The notes below the pieces were generated by a model. It was not told the origin of the DNA and did no database searches. It worked only from the letters and a program-made list of their open reading frames with translations. From Sipunculus nudus (taxonomy: Eukaryota > Annelida > Sipuncula > Golfingiida > Sipunculidae), in assembly GCA_026874595.1 (NCBI GenBank), contig CM049321.1:45871797-45935796 (forward strand): a stretch of DNA of 64,000 bases. Direction: 5' to 3'. Of this stretch, positions 35,587-47,639 are shown piece by piece. A program made the position numbers and the translations under genes. Numbering within the stretch: the stretch's first letter is position 1; the number at the start of each line of letters is the position of its first letter.

Positions 35587-35589
35587 TTA

Positions 35590-36655
35590 TACAAAATATT
35601 AAAGTATGAATATATCTGATTCATCTTGTTCTTGCTTACTGAGGCTGACTTTGGGATGGGGTTCGGAGAAGGGAAAAGTGAGGGCAGCACGAAGGTGGAT
35701 GTAGAAATATTCTATTGTAATGTTTTTCATTTATATAAGAATATGAAAAGCTAAGAGGAAAGGGGCCCTCCTACTTGGTTATAGTAAGTTCTAAATATAT
35801 GATTGCAAACTAATACTCTGACAAGACTGTCATGAAGGAAAACAGTAAAAGTTTTGAGATACTGTGATGCATATGAAAATTTACAGATGGACAGGCAAGT
35901 GGACAGAATGGACTAATACCTTTATTTCACTTTCAAGGGAATAATGCATTTAAGTTTATATATAATCCTATTTTTTTTAAGCATATCCACTTTTTCCATT
36001 AATAAGTTTTTATCTGAATCATTTTTTATTTACAGGTTTTATAAATTTTTAATAAAAAAAACCTGAAACTATAAGTTAAAATATTAGAATTGTTGCAAAA
36101 GTTGCAATCATCATATATCCAGAGTGTAGCTCATATTTGGTCATATTATGCATACACATATATTTTATTATTTTTAAATCATAAATGTTTAAACTGAATT
36201 TAAAAGAAAATAATGCCACAACATGGCATCTAAAAGAAAATTCCTTGAATCACTATTAAAAAGTTTTGCACATTGGAGTTTTCAGTACATGCTTAATTTT
36301 ATTCACCAAAATAAAATAAAAGATTCAGTAAATTTGATAAAACAATTTGATAAACATCTTTTCAAATAAAGTATACACACTGTTGGTTGAATGAGGGACA
36401 AACAATATCATTGTGCTAATTACTATCCCAGTTTTAATATATTACTGGAATAAATAGTCAATTTCACACCTGGTGAAGTTTTTACTCCTCTGAAGTAAGG
36501 AATTACTTATCTCATGAACATCCACACTTTCATAGCAATACACCACTTTGTGGACACAATTAAATGTACACTTTAATCATTGTAACCTTGGTGGTACAAT
36601 ACAAAATCTAAAATGTAGCATAGCCTAGAATAAGAATAAATCAAATACAGAAAAT
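35590..36655. other. AT-rich noncoding stretch
   Basis: No ORF of note, no repeat boundary recognised. Confidence 0.5.
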
Positions 36656-36657
36656 AA

Positions 36658-37852
36658 CTAGAATACGGGTAGTCGACAAGCGACTACGTGTATCCGCCTA
36701 AATCAGAGTGGAACGGGTGAAGTGAGTCATGGATTGAGTGGCAAGGGGAAATAGAGTGAAGTGTTGCATATTAGCATGGATGTTTGCAGCCAAATGGTGT
36801 ATGTAGGTTGCGCCACCTACCACAAAATCCAGAAATCCATCCAAGTTGTATACATATGCAAAATTTGAGGCAGATAAGTCAAACCACTATATGTTTATGA
36901 GTGATTTTAGCCCGTGGCAGACAAACAGTTGGACGCTGTGCAAAAATGGTTGAAGGTGGCGCCACCAGTGTGGCGTATGATAAAGAGCTATGTGAGAACT
37001 ATATACATGCAAAACTTTGGCCCAATCGGTCAAACGGTTCCAAAGATATGAGCTTGGATGTCTGCTGCATAAACTAGAATGCAGGTGGCGCTACCTGTCA
37101 TAAAATCAAGAGAGCTGTCGGAGATGTAAAAACCTGCAAAATTTTAGGTAGATATGTCAAACCACTGCCGAGATATGAGTGATTTTATCCCATGGCAGAC
37201 AAACAGACGGGAGCTGTGCAAAAATGGCTGCAGGTGGCACCACCAGTTTTGTGTATGATAAAGAGCAATGTGAGATCTATACACATGCAAAATTTTGGCC
37301 CAATCGGTCAAACGGTTCCCAAGATATGAGCTTGGATGTCTGCAGCATAAACGTGAATGTAGGTGGCGCCACCTGTCATAAAATTAGAAAAGCTATCCAG
37401 GATGTATACGCATGCCAAATTTCAGGTGAATTAGTCAAATCACTGCAGAGATATGAGTGATGTTAACCCAAGGCAGACGAACAGATGGACACTGTGCAAA
37501 CATGGTTGCAGGTGGCGCCACCATTTTTTTTTGTATGTTATAAAGCTCTCCAGGGGCTACATTTGTGCAAAAAAAATTTCCTGATCCGTCAAACGGTTCC
37601 CGAGATATGTGGGTTTATGTGTGGAAACAGACGCACAAACGGACGCAGAGCGCAGAGGAAAGGTCAGAGGTCAAAACAAAATCGGGGCGCAGCAGTTCAC
37701 ATGTGACCCGAACATAATCCCGGGTTTCGTAAAATTCCGCCCAGTGGTTACGGAGGAGTTCTCCTGACACCTACGCGGCCGCGGCGGCAGCATGAAGCTG
37801 AAAACATAGTATCCGCAAAACTCTGTTTTGGCGGATACAATAACATTCATCT
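36658..37852 (-). mobile_element. Helitron-like element with hairpin ends and 290-bp tandem core
   Basis: Read on the minus strand, one end has a perfect hairpin GTAGTCG-CTTGT-CGACTAC followed by CCGTATT and CTAG then T, the classic form of a Helitron 3' end. The other end has a long hairpin GTATCCGC...GCGGATAC (37809-37838) next to AACTAGATGAATG. Both ends share AACTAGA and GTATCCGCC words in inverted order. The core (about 36800-37590) repeats twice a unit of about 290 bp made of two related halves, each with GGTGGCGCCACC or a variant, CAAATCGGTCAAACGGTTCC-like and GAGATATGAG words. No coding capacity. Confidence 0.75.
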
Positions 37853-39083
37853 AGTTAATGCACCATCGGGGGGGGGGGGGGGGGGGGGGGAGTGCAGGGC
37901 AGAGGGGAAGCCTGCTGGTAGTGGCCAAGCTGACCCAAGGCAAGCTGCCTTGGATGGGTTACATAATGGAAGTGAAGGCTGTACTACTAGGTGGGCTAGA
38001 TGTAAACAACACTTGACATGGTGTATGAAAACATGAATAAAAGCTATTCTTTCCAATCAATTTCTTTGAAATTTCAGATTTTTAAAGATTAAATCCTTAT
38101 GTATATATGCTGTGAAAATTAAATCAACAGTGTCAAAGTTGGACAAAATTTAAGGTATTGATTTTTTATTTATGCTAATAACTTGAAAAATTTGCAAAAT
38201 TCAGATCTAATTTTGGGTAAACAATTGAATCTTGATTAAATAAAGTTATATTCCTTGGGACATCTAAAATTACGCCAACAGCCTGGGGAGCATAGAGATG
38301 TGCACTGAATGACCTACAGTCATCAAAGTGGACTGCTTGACAATGTAAGGGAATACAACAAGAGCCTCCAAAAAAAATCAATAACTAGCCTAATTTTGCA
38401 GCTTTTATTTTCAAACTTCAGATTTTAACAGATTGAATCCTTATGTGTACATGCTGTGAAAATTAAATCCACAGTACTTACAGGAAAAAAACATGCCGTG
38501 GCCAAAGTTGGGCAAAATTTAAGGTACCAATTTTATATTTTTGCCAATATTTAAAAAAAATTAACAGATTTTGATCTAATTTTTGGTATACAATTAAATT
38601 TTGATTAATTAAAGTTGTATTACTGGAAAAAAGTCCCTACCTTTAACACTTTTGGTCTTAAGTGACCAAATATCTTCCTGATTTTTTTACAAAGTCCATT
38701 ATGTTTGGGCCCATAACTTTTTTAAATTATATAATACTGACTTAATATCTGGCATGTACATGGAAAATATATAGAGGAATATTTATGGTAAATATGAAGA
38801 AAACCAGATGAGTGGTTTTGATATTAGGCTGTCCTGAAGAGTGAAAATAGATTTCTAATAAAAAATTGAGGTTTTTCCTTAATATCTCGAAGGAACGAAG
38901 TCCTATTGACCAAATTTTCGGCATGGTAGGAGATTTGGGGACATCTAACTGTATGCCGAATTTCAGATTCGTAGGTCCAACGGTGTCGAAACGTGCCAGT
39001 CTTACGGACGGACAGACAGACGGACGGACGACGGACAATGGACCATGACTATAGCTCAGATGACTTATAGTCAGCTGAGCTAA
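37853..39083 (-). mobile_element. Second copy of the Helitron-like family found in the DIRS element
   Basis: The right end (39053-39081) has the hairpin AGCTCAGATGACTTATAGTC/AGCTGAGCT and the (GACGGAC)n run. 38520-39083 is nearly identical to 27620-28186, and 37990-38500 contains further diverged units of the same core. The left end is not clear: the terminal GACCCATGGGTC motif is missing and a 25-G tract (37867-37891) lies next to the preceding element. Probably truncated. Confidence 0.75.
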
Positions 39084-39089
39084 AAATGC

Positions 39090-39210
39090 AACATAAAAAA
39101 ATACATCTATGTACGAGCCACCACTATTCACCCTCAAATGAGTTGAATTTTAAATCACTGAGCTACAAGAGATGTTATTAACAGCCATGGTGATTTTATA
39201 AGTCAGTAGA

Positions 39211-39261
<51 letters not shown>

Positions 39262-39544
39262 TACATTGGTTAACAAAGAAAGTCAATTCAAATACAGAAA
39301 ACCAATAAATTAATAATTAAATCAAGAATTGAAGCAATTAATCAGACAAAACAATCAAGAATTAAAATGATTCTAAGGCTCTCAAATTCACAGGTCAGGT
39401 TGCAGTGAACCTCTCTGACAAATGCTCTGAAAACTGAACAAATGTCAAATCCCCCCCCCCCCCCCACTTATTAGGGAATGGATGGGAGGGGGAGATTGGT
39501 AACTGCATTAAATGACCTAGAAATTCAGCTAAATATTATGCTTT
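39090..39544. other. Microsatellite-bearing spacer
   Basis: (TA)n with (CA)n at 39213-39261 and a C tract at 39451-39467. No gene. Confidence 0.6.
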
Positions 39545-39975
39545 TGAATGTTAACAAGACTCACTTTTAAAACTTTGCAACCATGGCACTTGAAATTGTC
39601 TCAGAATCTGAAACAATGAACTGCGTGACATTTGCTCGCTGTGCCAACATGGCCTGTTACCAATGGTTACACAGGCGGCTTGCTGGCCGGCTGTGCATGG
39701 CTGGGGGAAAGCCCAGAGCAGACTTCGTTCCCCGCGTATCACCGTTTATTAGGACAATATACATTCTTCTAATCAACATTTAAAGTGGACAAACACTGTC
39801 TAAGTGGTATGTTATGTGCATATTTGATAAGAAAATCTTCATTTCAGAACGAATACAACACTTTCAGACGAAATATAAGAATTGTCATGTGGAATGTGTC
39901 CAGTTTCGTTAAATCATCTTCTAGGGCTCTTGCACAGCGTAGCACAGTAAGAGAGCACAGGAGCTAGGGCTAGGA
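39545..39975. repeat. 430-bp segment duplicated at 50.3-51.0 kb
   Basis: Matches 50336-50970 in the same direction, for example CACTTTTAAAACTTT, CCCAGAGCAGAC, TTCTAATCAACATTTAAAGT and GAGAGCAC.GGAGCT. The two copies are about 75-80% alike by eye. The other copy carries a 170-bp insertion that is absent here. Type of repeat unknown. Confidence 0.7.
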
Positions 39976-41811
39976 GATTGGTAGAAAAAAAAAATCATAA
40001 AAATATTGAATAAAAATGATTTGTGTAAGGCAAATGTTAAAAGAAGAATTATCTATAATGCAAAATAGTGTGATTTTGATTTTGAATACGTTTGTCTGCC
40101 ATGATAGTATTCTGTTGTCTCATCAACTACCCCCTCAATGTCTTTAACCCCCCCCCCCCCCCCCCAACACACACACGTTCGAAGGTTAACAAACCTCAAA
40201 TGGAGAGGGTGTAAGAACAGAAATGGTACCTTCATGTCTCCCTGCATAATACCATTCAAGGTTCTCTCTCGACTCTTTCCGTTTTTATGCGGCCGAAGAG
40301 CCGATTCATAGCTTAATGATGAGAATGTATTGATGCAATAATCTGATAATGCTGTGGTCTTTATTATGGAAATATGAGCGATAGCTGGTTTAACTTGTCA
40401 CTTCGTCCTGTTGGCACTTCATTCGCATACATAATTTCGTACCTCGCTCAGTTCGTAAATATCCACTTCGTACCTTTCATTGAATTTAACGATATGCAAC
40501 TTCAAGGAGGCCTAACATTCAATTGGCATATGCGTCATTCTACGAAAAACGACCCATTTCAGCAGGTACAACATTTGAAAAATAACTCCTCCTAATATTT
40601 ATTTTATAGAGTCTCACATGGAAATAAAAATGTAAACTATATGAAATTAATTTCAGATGAGCACTTTATTTCATGAAAAGTTATAGTCTTGGCTAATTTA
40701 ATGCCCTATGCTGTGTATCATCAACACCGTTACCGACTTTAAGCAGTGCTTATAAATTATAGTGAAAGATTGATTTATATATTTCCATGCCAATTTCACG
40801 GTCCCACATAATTAATTTTATTATAGGAACTTAGAAAGGTTCACCTGTATTATATTATAAATAATATATTTTATAACCTTATAAAATGCATATTTTTAAT
40901 TTCATATGTTACATTTAAATCCTAAAACAAAATACAAGCGCACCCACATAAAGTGTAATGCAATAAATAGAAGGAAAATTTAAAAACAATGTTCAAGAAT
41001 GTTAATTATAAAAACAATGAAATTCCTTAATAACAATGCCAGTTTGTAGAATTCAGATCTTACATCCATCGTGTCACCTTTTTGTTTCAACACTGTTCTT
41101 TGACATTCACCACCGTTAAAAGTGAAAAGTAATTGTGTTGATGTATAATAGTGTTAAAAATATATGATATTTATTCAACCCCTTCAACCTTTCTAGCACT
41201 CAGTATATGTATGTGTTGATAGTGTGAGCTATAATAGAAAACCAAGAAAAAACATAAATACTTCCATCATTTTGGATTAATTTAGGTAATGGTAATGAAA
41301 AGCGATAAACTAACGGACATTTTTACACAATTATGGAAATTTCCTGTTATAAAATGAAAAAATACATATTGATAATGATGGTTTTGTGGAGTCATTCTGT
41401 GACATTACTTCAACTTAGGTGGGTTTTAAACAAGGAGTAATCATGCAATCAACATCGAGTCATGGGGATCAAATCGTCTTTAAAACGGTGATGAAAAAAA
41501 AAATCTGGGGACACACATTGAATCGCAATAAAAGTGGAAAAATTAGAGAGATGTAAAGAAATTTTTTCGAAATTTTTAAGGAACGATTTTATTTTACATG
41601 AAGAGTGAAAAAATCCTAGGCCTATTCCATTTTAAATAAAACTAGGATAATAATCAGTATTTTTATGGCCTGGGGACAGGTACTTTTAATTACATTTGAA
41701 GCATTAAGTATAGCTTTGGAGAATTTTAGGTATTACTCCGCTAAACAAATGAGCTCAAATTAAGCAGAAAGTAAAAGATACTAAAATTAAATCCCGAAAG
41801 CACAATTACAG

Positions 41812-41814
<3 letters not shown>
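39976..41814. other. Noncoding stretch
   Basis: A C tract (40147-40167) and a 73-codon ORF (40374-40595) with internal ACTTCGTACC-type repeats. Long AT-rich part after 40600. No gene supported. Confidence 0.45.

Positions 41815-41857
<43 letters not shown>
41815..41857. repeat. (TA)n microsatellite
   Basis: About 21 TA units. Confidence 0.95.
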
Positions 41858-41859
<2 letters not shown>

Positions 41860-41909
41860 CTATGACACAGTGAATGCCAGGGCTGTAGAATGAACCATAT
41901 CACCTGCAG

Positions 41910-42125
41910 TACTAAGATAAGATAAGATAACATCTAATAATAGCCTTTATTCAGTTCCAGGAATTTGTTTTTGACTTGCATATTATTACATAAAAATAGA
42001 TAAATAAATACATATAAATAATACATAAAAATAGGTATTTGACCATGCATGTACAAATAAGGATGTAAAAATGATAAAACAGATAATTCTGCAGGTAAAA
42101 CACATAATTCAAAGCATTTCATATC
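41910..42125 (-). mobile_element. Possible LINE 3' tail
   Basis: On the minus strand the sequence ends GAATAAAGGCTATTATTAG then TTATCTTATCTTATCTTA. A short tandem tail after AATAAAGGC-TATTATTA is a common ending of CR1/L2-type LINEs. Upstream there is a 62-codon open frame with no recognisable domain. Inference only. Confidence 0.35.
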
Positions 42126-44670
42126 TAGAGGGTTGCGAGTAAAAAAGTTTTACATTGTATGGCACAAGAGCTTTTTTAAAGCTAGTTGGTCTTGGTATAA
42201 CTATAATATTATATCTTTATTTCAATAAAAAAAAATAAAATTCATTTTAAACGAGACCGGTACATGGTAGAGAAAAATAATTTAAAAAAATTACAAAATT
42301 ATTTTATGGGATATATATAGCCATGTATTGACCTATATGTATTTTAACATAAAAGGTTGCTGTTACTTGGTACTTAAAGTAAGACATTTATATGAAAACA
42401 TATGTTCAATTTTCATGCAAAAATTAATGTAAATGTTATAAACACATAGGTCTTTTTTTTTCAATTTTACCACCAGCTAGAGAACAATAGATACAGATAT
42501 CAGGCTTAAATGAAATATAATTTATTGGTCAATATAATTTTTAAATGACTGGTTTGCCAGGGATGTTACCTTGACATCTATAAGTTATAACTTGACACAA
42601 ATCCATGCATGAATTCTAGTGTAAAAAAGAACATCCCCTCTCTATTGTAACCTTTGTAATTTCTTGTTCCTTGGCTAACTTGATCCTCCTCCCCACAGGG
42701 CCAAATACAACGTAATTTACTTCCCGTGAAATAGTCTGTTGTGAATTAACAGTGTTGTTTTTCTTCAGTGTAATATATATACTTATCTTTTTGACATACT
42801 ATCAGCATAAAATTTCACTTTGAATCAGATAAAAACGACGATTCCCATATATCTGATGGTATATTTCAATATATTGCCCATGTACCATATGTTCGATAAA
42901 ACTGATGGAATCAGTGAATTTTTATCAGAAAGTAAATAGAATCATAATTTTCCTCAGTATCCTTTTTAATGTAATGCACTTATATAATAATTTATAATCA
43001 ATATTCCCAACAAATGATGGTAAACGACGGATAACTCTGGTAAATCAGAGGAAACAATTTATGTTCAGTAAATTCCACCAACTACAGAAAAGAATTTATA
43101 CATAGATTTTCTTTGCCAAGCTGCATTTTACGTTTTAGTGCATTAGGAAGAAATGATGTACAAATGAAGCCTGTGCGCTTCGAATTCGCGTGTGTTTATA
43201 AATAAGTGAGTCTATCTAAGAGGTGTCACTGTTTATCTTTAGCTTCACTTTATATTTACCGTAACTACATCCATACATAAATGTGAAAACACGTTACTTA
43301 CACATTTTGTTGCAACTCAGTTTATAGCACGCATGCAGTAGTGTCGTTACTGCGGTGATCTTCAGGTTATATAAATATATTTATAAATAAATAGCTTCAG
43401 ACTTAAATTCTTCCATGACCATTTCACCACCATTATTACTCTTCTTAAGAAACATCATATCCCACAGCTACATTTTAGGGACCTCCTCCTAGCCATAACA
43501 ACATAACATCCAGGCCCTTTTCAGATAAACTGACAGGGGCCTGCGAGTCATGATACAAATCATAATGGAACCCCCATTTCAAGGGTCGGATCACAATATT
43601 TGCTGTGTGGTAGTATTTCACATCAGAGGCTTATATATGGCCACGTTTCATTTTCAAAAATAATAAACAAGAATTTTACCATGAAGGTATGAACTGGAAT
43701 TTGAATGGTTTCGGCTACCACAGTTTCCGCTGAATACACGTAAGCCTACCGTGAATGTGATATTTATTATTTTTTTCCCAAACCGGATAACGTTACTTTT
43801 TCTATTACACCTGGAACATGTCAGTTCTACAAGCAGATAAAGATGAAAATGTACTGATAGAAATGGCATACACATCTACTTATACTACAATCGATCTGAA
43901 CCCTATAGCTTGTACTGCCACCTCAACGTCTTTAGTTAATTAAAGGTACCCAATCATGCACCTTCATTCTGAAATAGAATTTATGTGATTTCTGGCATCC
44001 TCTCTGTATATATTAATGATCTAAAGGTAATTGTGGTTGTTGGAAATTCTTATAAAAGGCCTTAGTGTTGGATGTATGAACTTGTTCATCAACAATTAAC
44101 ATGTTTGTAAACAAAGCAATGTTGACAAACGGGAAAACCTTGTAAACTAAGGTGGTAGATTGTATATATGTGGATGTAGAGAGGTCACTTGTTACAAGAC
44201 GCCATTTGCAAAGCTCTGGCTTATCTGATTTTATGCCAAATGCCCGTGTTGAATTGGTTTTGATAATTTTGGTGGGCCCCTGTTCAGATATTATTTATAA
44301 ACACGTTGGTATAAACAATACAAGCAGCCCGTGTGCGGTGATATCCACGTTTTCTGCCCTATTTTTATAACAGCTCAAAGGGATTATACCTTTAGATTAT
44401 AAAGGACAGACAGGTGATTGGACTCCTTTAATAATCGGCGTTTGGGTAGCAGGCTGTCGCTAGACTTCCTCCCAAAATATCTTCTGGCTTATCTGGTGAT
44501 AAAATGAGGGAAAGGCTTTGTAATAGACCTATATATGTCTTATCAACAAAGTCATAAAGGTATATGTATGCTTGTGATTGATATAATATTTCTATAAGTG
44601 CTTATCTCAAAGCGGTTGAGGGTTAGGATATAGAGGCCGCACACAGACCGGATTCTTCAGAACTTGATCA
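42126..44670. other. AT-rich noncoding stretch
   Basis: ORFs of 72-73 codons at 43654-43875 (minus) and 44152-44370 (plus) show no domain pattern. No bounded repeat seen. Confidence 0.45.
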
Positions 44671-44674
44671 GAAT

Positions 44675-45190
44675 CAGACAAGCTTCTGTGGCTCAGGAGA
44701 AGAGCACCATTTACGTGACGTCACGGCTATCCTAGGGCAGGTCAAAAATTAATTGTAGAGAGTGGTAGATCACAGCTAGGACTCAAAGACGAGAGGTCAT
44801 GAGTTTAAAAACCATCAAAGGAGCGGGGTGATTTTCACCTGCTGGGCTTTATTCGAAAGGCCTCACAGCCGTGTAGGCCTATCATTCACATTCGCAAAGG
44901 CGTCTTTTGGAGTTTCCTTGTCGTTATGACCCATGAATGGGGTTGATTACACTCCAAGACCTTCAGGTGGGGTAGACACCGGGGTGACACCAGGATATAA
45001 AATAAAAAGACAGGAAGCGAGTGCAACCGCCGTGTCAAGTAATCCCAAACCGAAATGGAACCAGCAGATGTAAATACGTAGCTTGAGAATTTGATAAGTC
45101 AGCATTAAATAATAACGGCAGTTACCTCCAAAAACAACAAAAGAAAAAAAATCGGTATACCTTTCCCATCCCCTACTCCGGTCTTTCAAA
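44675..45190 (+). mobile_element. Possible degenerate tRNA-derived SINE
   Basis: 44758-44816 reads GAGAGTGGTAGATCACAGCT ... GAGAGGTCATGAGTTTAAAAACC, resembling a tRNA A-box and a damaged B-box at the usual spacing. The following 350 bp (GGGCTTTATTCGAAAGGCC...) would be the body. No clean ends or target duplication. Confidence 0.3.
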
Positions 45191-45588
45191 AGCTATCACA
45201 CATGGAGCGGACCTGATCGATGTCTCAGAACTGCTTTATTTGTCTCTGTCCTTTTTAACTAAAATTCTAAACACATGTGACATTTTGAGCGTAGCGTTAT
45301 TTTTATTTTATATGCTTTATATGGCGATACAGGTGATATGAAAACACTTCATGCTGAGAAACCTGTCAGATATATGAAAGTCTGTATAAACATTCTTGAG
45401 CATCTAAACATTCAACTTGACAAAAATATTTTTTTTTAAATGTACAAGAAGACACTTCGTGTAATACTAGGGTTAAAGCTTCTGGAGACCATCAAAACTA
45501 AAGACAAATCAAGCAACAATCAGTGGATGAATAAGTAGGTGCTTTCACTGAATGCGCACTCAAAACTGATAAACTTAAGTGAACTTTT
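45191..45588. other. Noncoding stretch
   Basis: AT-rich, probably includes the 3' end of the LINE fragment that follows on the minus strand. No features recognised. Confidence 0.4.
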
Positions 45589-46180
45589 TTAACTGTTAGT
45601 CATATTCTTAGCCCAACCTATTTTGCAAGATTGAATTAATATATCATCATAAGAGCATCCATTTAACTCCATCTGACCGTCTCGACAATTTATCAGTTCT
45701 TTCAGAAACTGAACGTTGTTATTCACACTTGTAACTTTAGATTTCAAGTTATGCCTCTCCACATGTCTAATATTTGCTCCAATAAATCCAGTACAGTCGT
45801 ACTGCGCTCTCTGTGCGATAAAATTTACGACAGAATTCTTTACACAGGACATATTTGCATACATGTTTAAAAACCGTTTTTGGAGTATATCAGTTATTGG
45901 ATTAAAGCCACTAATCCCATACACAATATCTGTATGTGGATTTCTAGGAAATCCCCACACTATACGTATAGCAATTCTGTACATTACGGACATACGTTCT
46001 ATTGACTTGTTATTAAGACACCACATTTGACATCCGTAAAAAGAACAACAAAAATTGTAGAATAGTACATTTAAAGAAACAGATTAAAGATCTCGAGTTC
46101 CGAAATTCGCAATCAACTTATTAACCGTAAATATAAAATCACCCGTTTTTCTAAATATGTCTACACCATCAGTTAAATCA
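45589..46180 (-). pseudogene. LINE reverse-transcriptase C-terminal fragment
   Basis: A minus-strand open frame (46026 to 45589) reads MWCLNNKSIERMSVMYRIAI, RIVWGFPRNPHTDIVYGISG, then LQKRFLNMYANM. Continuing upstream across a stop, DGVDIFRKTGDFIFTVNKLI and CSFYGCQMW. The YG-x-x-x-W ... R-x-x-x-R-x-x-x-G-x-P-x-x-x-H pattern is the C-terminal thumb region of CR1/L2-like non-LTR retrotransposons. The rest of the element is missing and an internal stop is present near 46090, so it is a dead 5'-truncated copy. Confidence 0.75.
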
Positions 46181-46865
46181 TAATTCAAATATACAATTAA
46201 TTCAAATTTTGCTAAAATACTAGTAAATATAAGCTGAAATGGGAAAGATATTCCCAAAGGTCAGGTGCACGGGATAAACAAATTTAATACGGGTACGAGT
46301 TTCCTTAGACATGGGTTACGTTTGGTACGAGATCACCGTCACCCTACACATACGTGACTTTTTTGTGCTGCTGGTTGGTTGAATTATTGTGAAAATGAAT
46401 ATACTAGTATATTGGTTCACACTTGTAAAGTTGTAACCCTACATTTACCCATAAATATGCTGACGCGGTTTGGTCATCAATACAGACTTAATAATAATAA
46501 TAAAATAAAAAAATAAAAAATAAAAAACACTCCATGAATTCTGCGGTGTCCTCTAGTTCTATATTTAATCTCCAAATTCATTCAAAAGGTTCTCCTCATT
46601 TTATTAAATACCCTCCGACGTTGGTTTACTGTTTCCTGATTTTAGAGTTACATTTCGGTTCCTGATATTATTAATAATGTTTCAGCAAACAAACACAGGC
46701 GAAGACGGAATTCATAGGAATATCTGGTAATTTCTTTGGAGCCACTATAGAACGCGGGCTTCGCTTCTTTTTAGGAACATATAAATAAAATTGTCTCCTC
46801 TCATTCCCTAATTTAACTCCTACTTTTCCCCTGTAGATGTCCCTATACTTAACTCTTCTAACATA
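46181..46865. other. Noncoding stretch
   Basis: A minus ORF of 95 codons (46671-46958) overlaps the foldback arm and has no recognised domain. An A-rich simple run lies at 46491-46530. Confidence 0.4.
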
Positions 46866-46873
46866 AACTATAC

Positions 46874-47117
46874 CACAGGGGCCTGTCACAAAAGAGTTAA
46901 AAAAAAAATCACTCCAAATTTGAGCCATAAAACCCCAAGAATAAGCGATATAGCCCATTCTGACATAAACAGCTTCCTTGACTACTTAATATAGTGTTGT
47001 TATTAAGTAGTCAAGGAAGCTGTTTATGTCAGAATGGGCTATATCGCTTATTCTTGGGGTTTTATGGCTCAAATTTGGAGTGATTTTTTTTAAACTCTTT
47101 TGTGACAGGCCCCTGTG
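46874..47117. mobile_element. 244-bp foldback transposon with 8-bp target duplication
   Basis: Left arm 46874-46991 and right arm 47001-47117 are almost perfect reverse complements of about 117 bp, leaving a 9-base loop (TAGTGTTGT). The tips read CACAGGGGCCTGTCAC and GTGACAGGCCCCTGTG. Perfect 8-bp repeats AACTATAC flank the unit (46866-46873 and 47118-47125). An 8-bp duplication with a CAGGGG-type tip suggests a hAT-related miniature element. Near identity of the arms points to a recent origin or gene conversion. Confidence 0.9.
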
Positions 47118-47638
47118 AACTATACTAAGCATCAGAAGTCGCCTGAATCGGAATCGAACCTACGATCTCTAGTCTAGGAGCCCTACACGCTACTAAGTGA
47201 GCCGTGAAGACGAGATACCAGCAGGAGCAATCTTTGTTCATTCATAAATGCGATTGAAGAGGCATCTATCGCGAAAATGGGAAACCATTTACTATTTTAA
47301 AAGGAAAGTTAAGCTTTAGGTGGGGGCTCCGCCCCCACACCCCCATTCAGACGGGGAACCCAGGTTCTCTTTTGTGACAGGCCCCTGTGAACTATACTAA
47401 GCATCAGAAGTCGCCTGAATCGGAATCGAACCTACGATCTCTAGTCTAGGAGCCCTACACGCTACTAAGTGAGCCGTGAAGACGAGATACCAGCAGGAGC
47501 AATCTTTGTTCATTCATAAATGCGATTGAAGAGGCATCTATCGCGAAAATGGGAAACCATTTACTATTTTAAAAGGAAAGTTAAGCTTTAGGTGGGGGCT
47601 CCGCCCCCACACCCCCATTCAGACGGGGAACCCAGGTT
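47095..47638. repeat. 272-bp tandem duplication carrying a SINE head
   Basis: 47095-47366 and 47367-47638 appear identical. Each copy starts with the last 23 bp of the foldback arm, then its flank, a tRNA-like segment, and ends in the GC-rich block GGTGGGGGCTCCGCCCCCAC. The second junction continues into GGTTCCCCGG, completing a GGGGAACC-CA-GGTTCCCC hairpin which is cut in the first copy. Confidence 0.93.
47135..47212 (-). mobile_element. tRNA-derived SINE head, copy 1 (copy 2 at 47407-47484)
   Basis: On the minus strand: ACGGCTCACTTAGTAGCG (A-box-like, D-arm) then GTAGGTTCGATTCCGAT, containing a perfect B-box GGTTCGATTCC at 47150-47160. Arms are only partly paired (T-stem has a mismatch), so it is a SINE promoter head and not a working tRNA gene. 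Confidence 0.75.
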
Positions 47639-47639
47639 C

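Noticed and set aside
47135-47212. Functional tRNA gene
   Set aside because: B-box is perfect but stems are mismatched and it sits in a duplicated repeat; better a SINE head.
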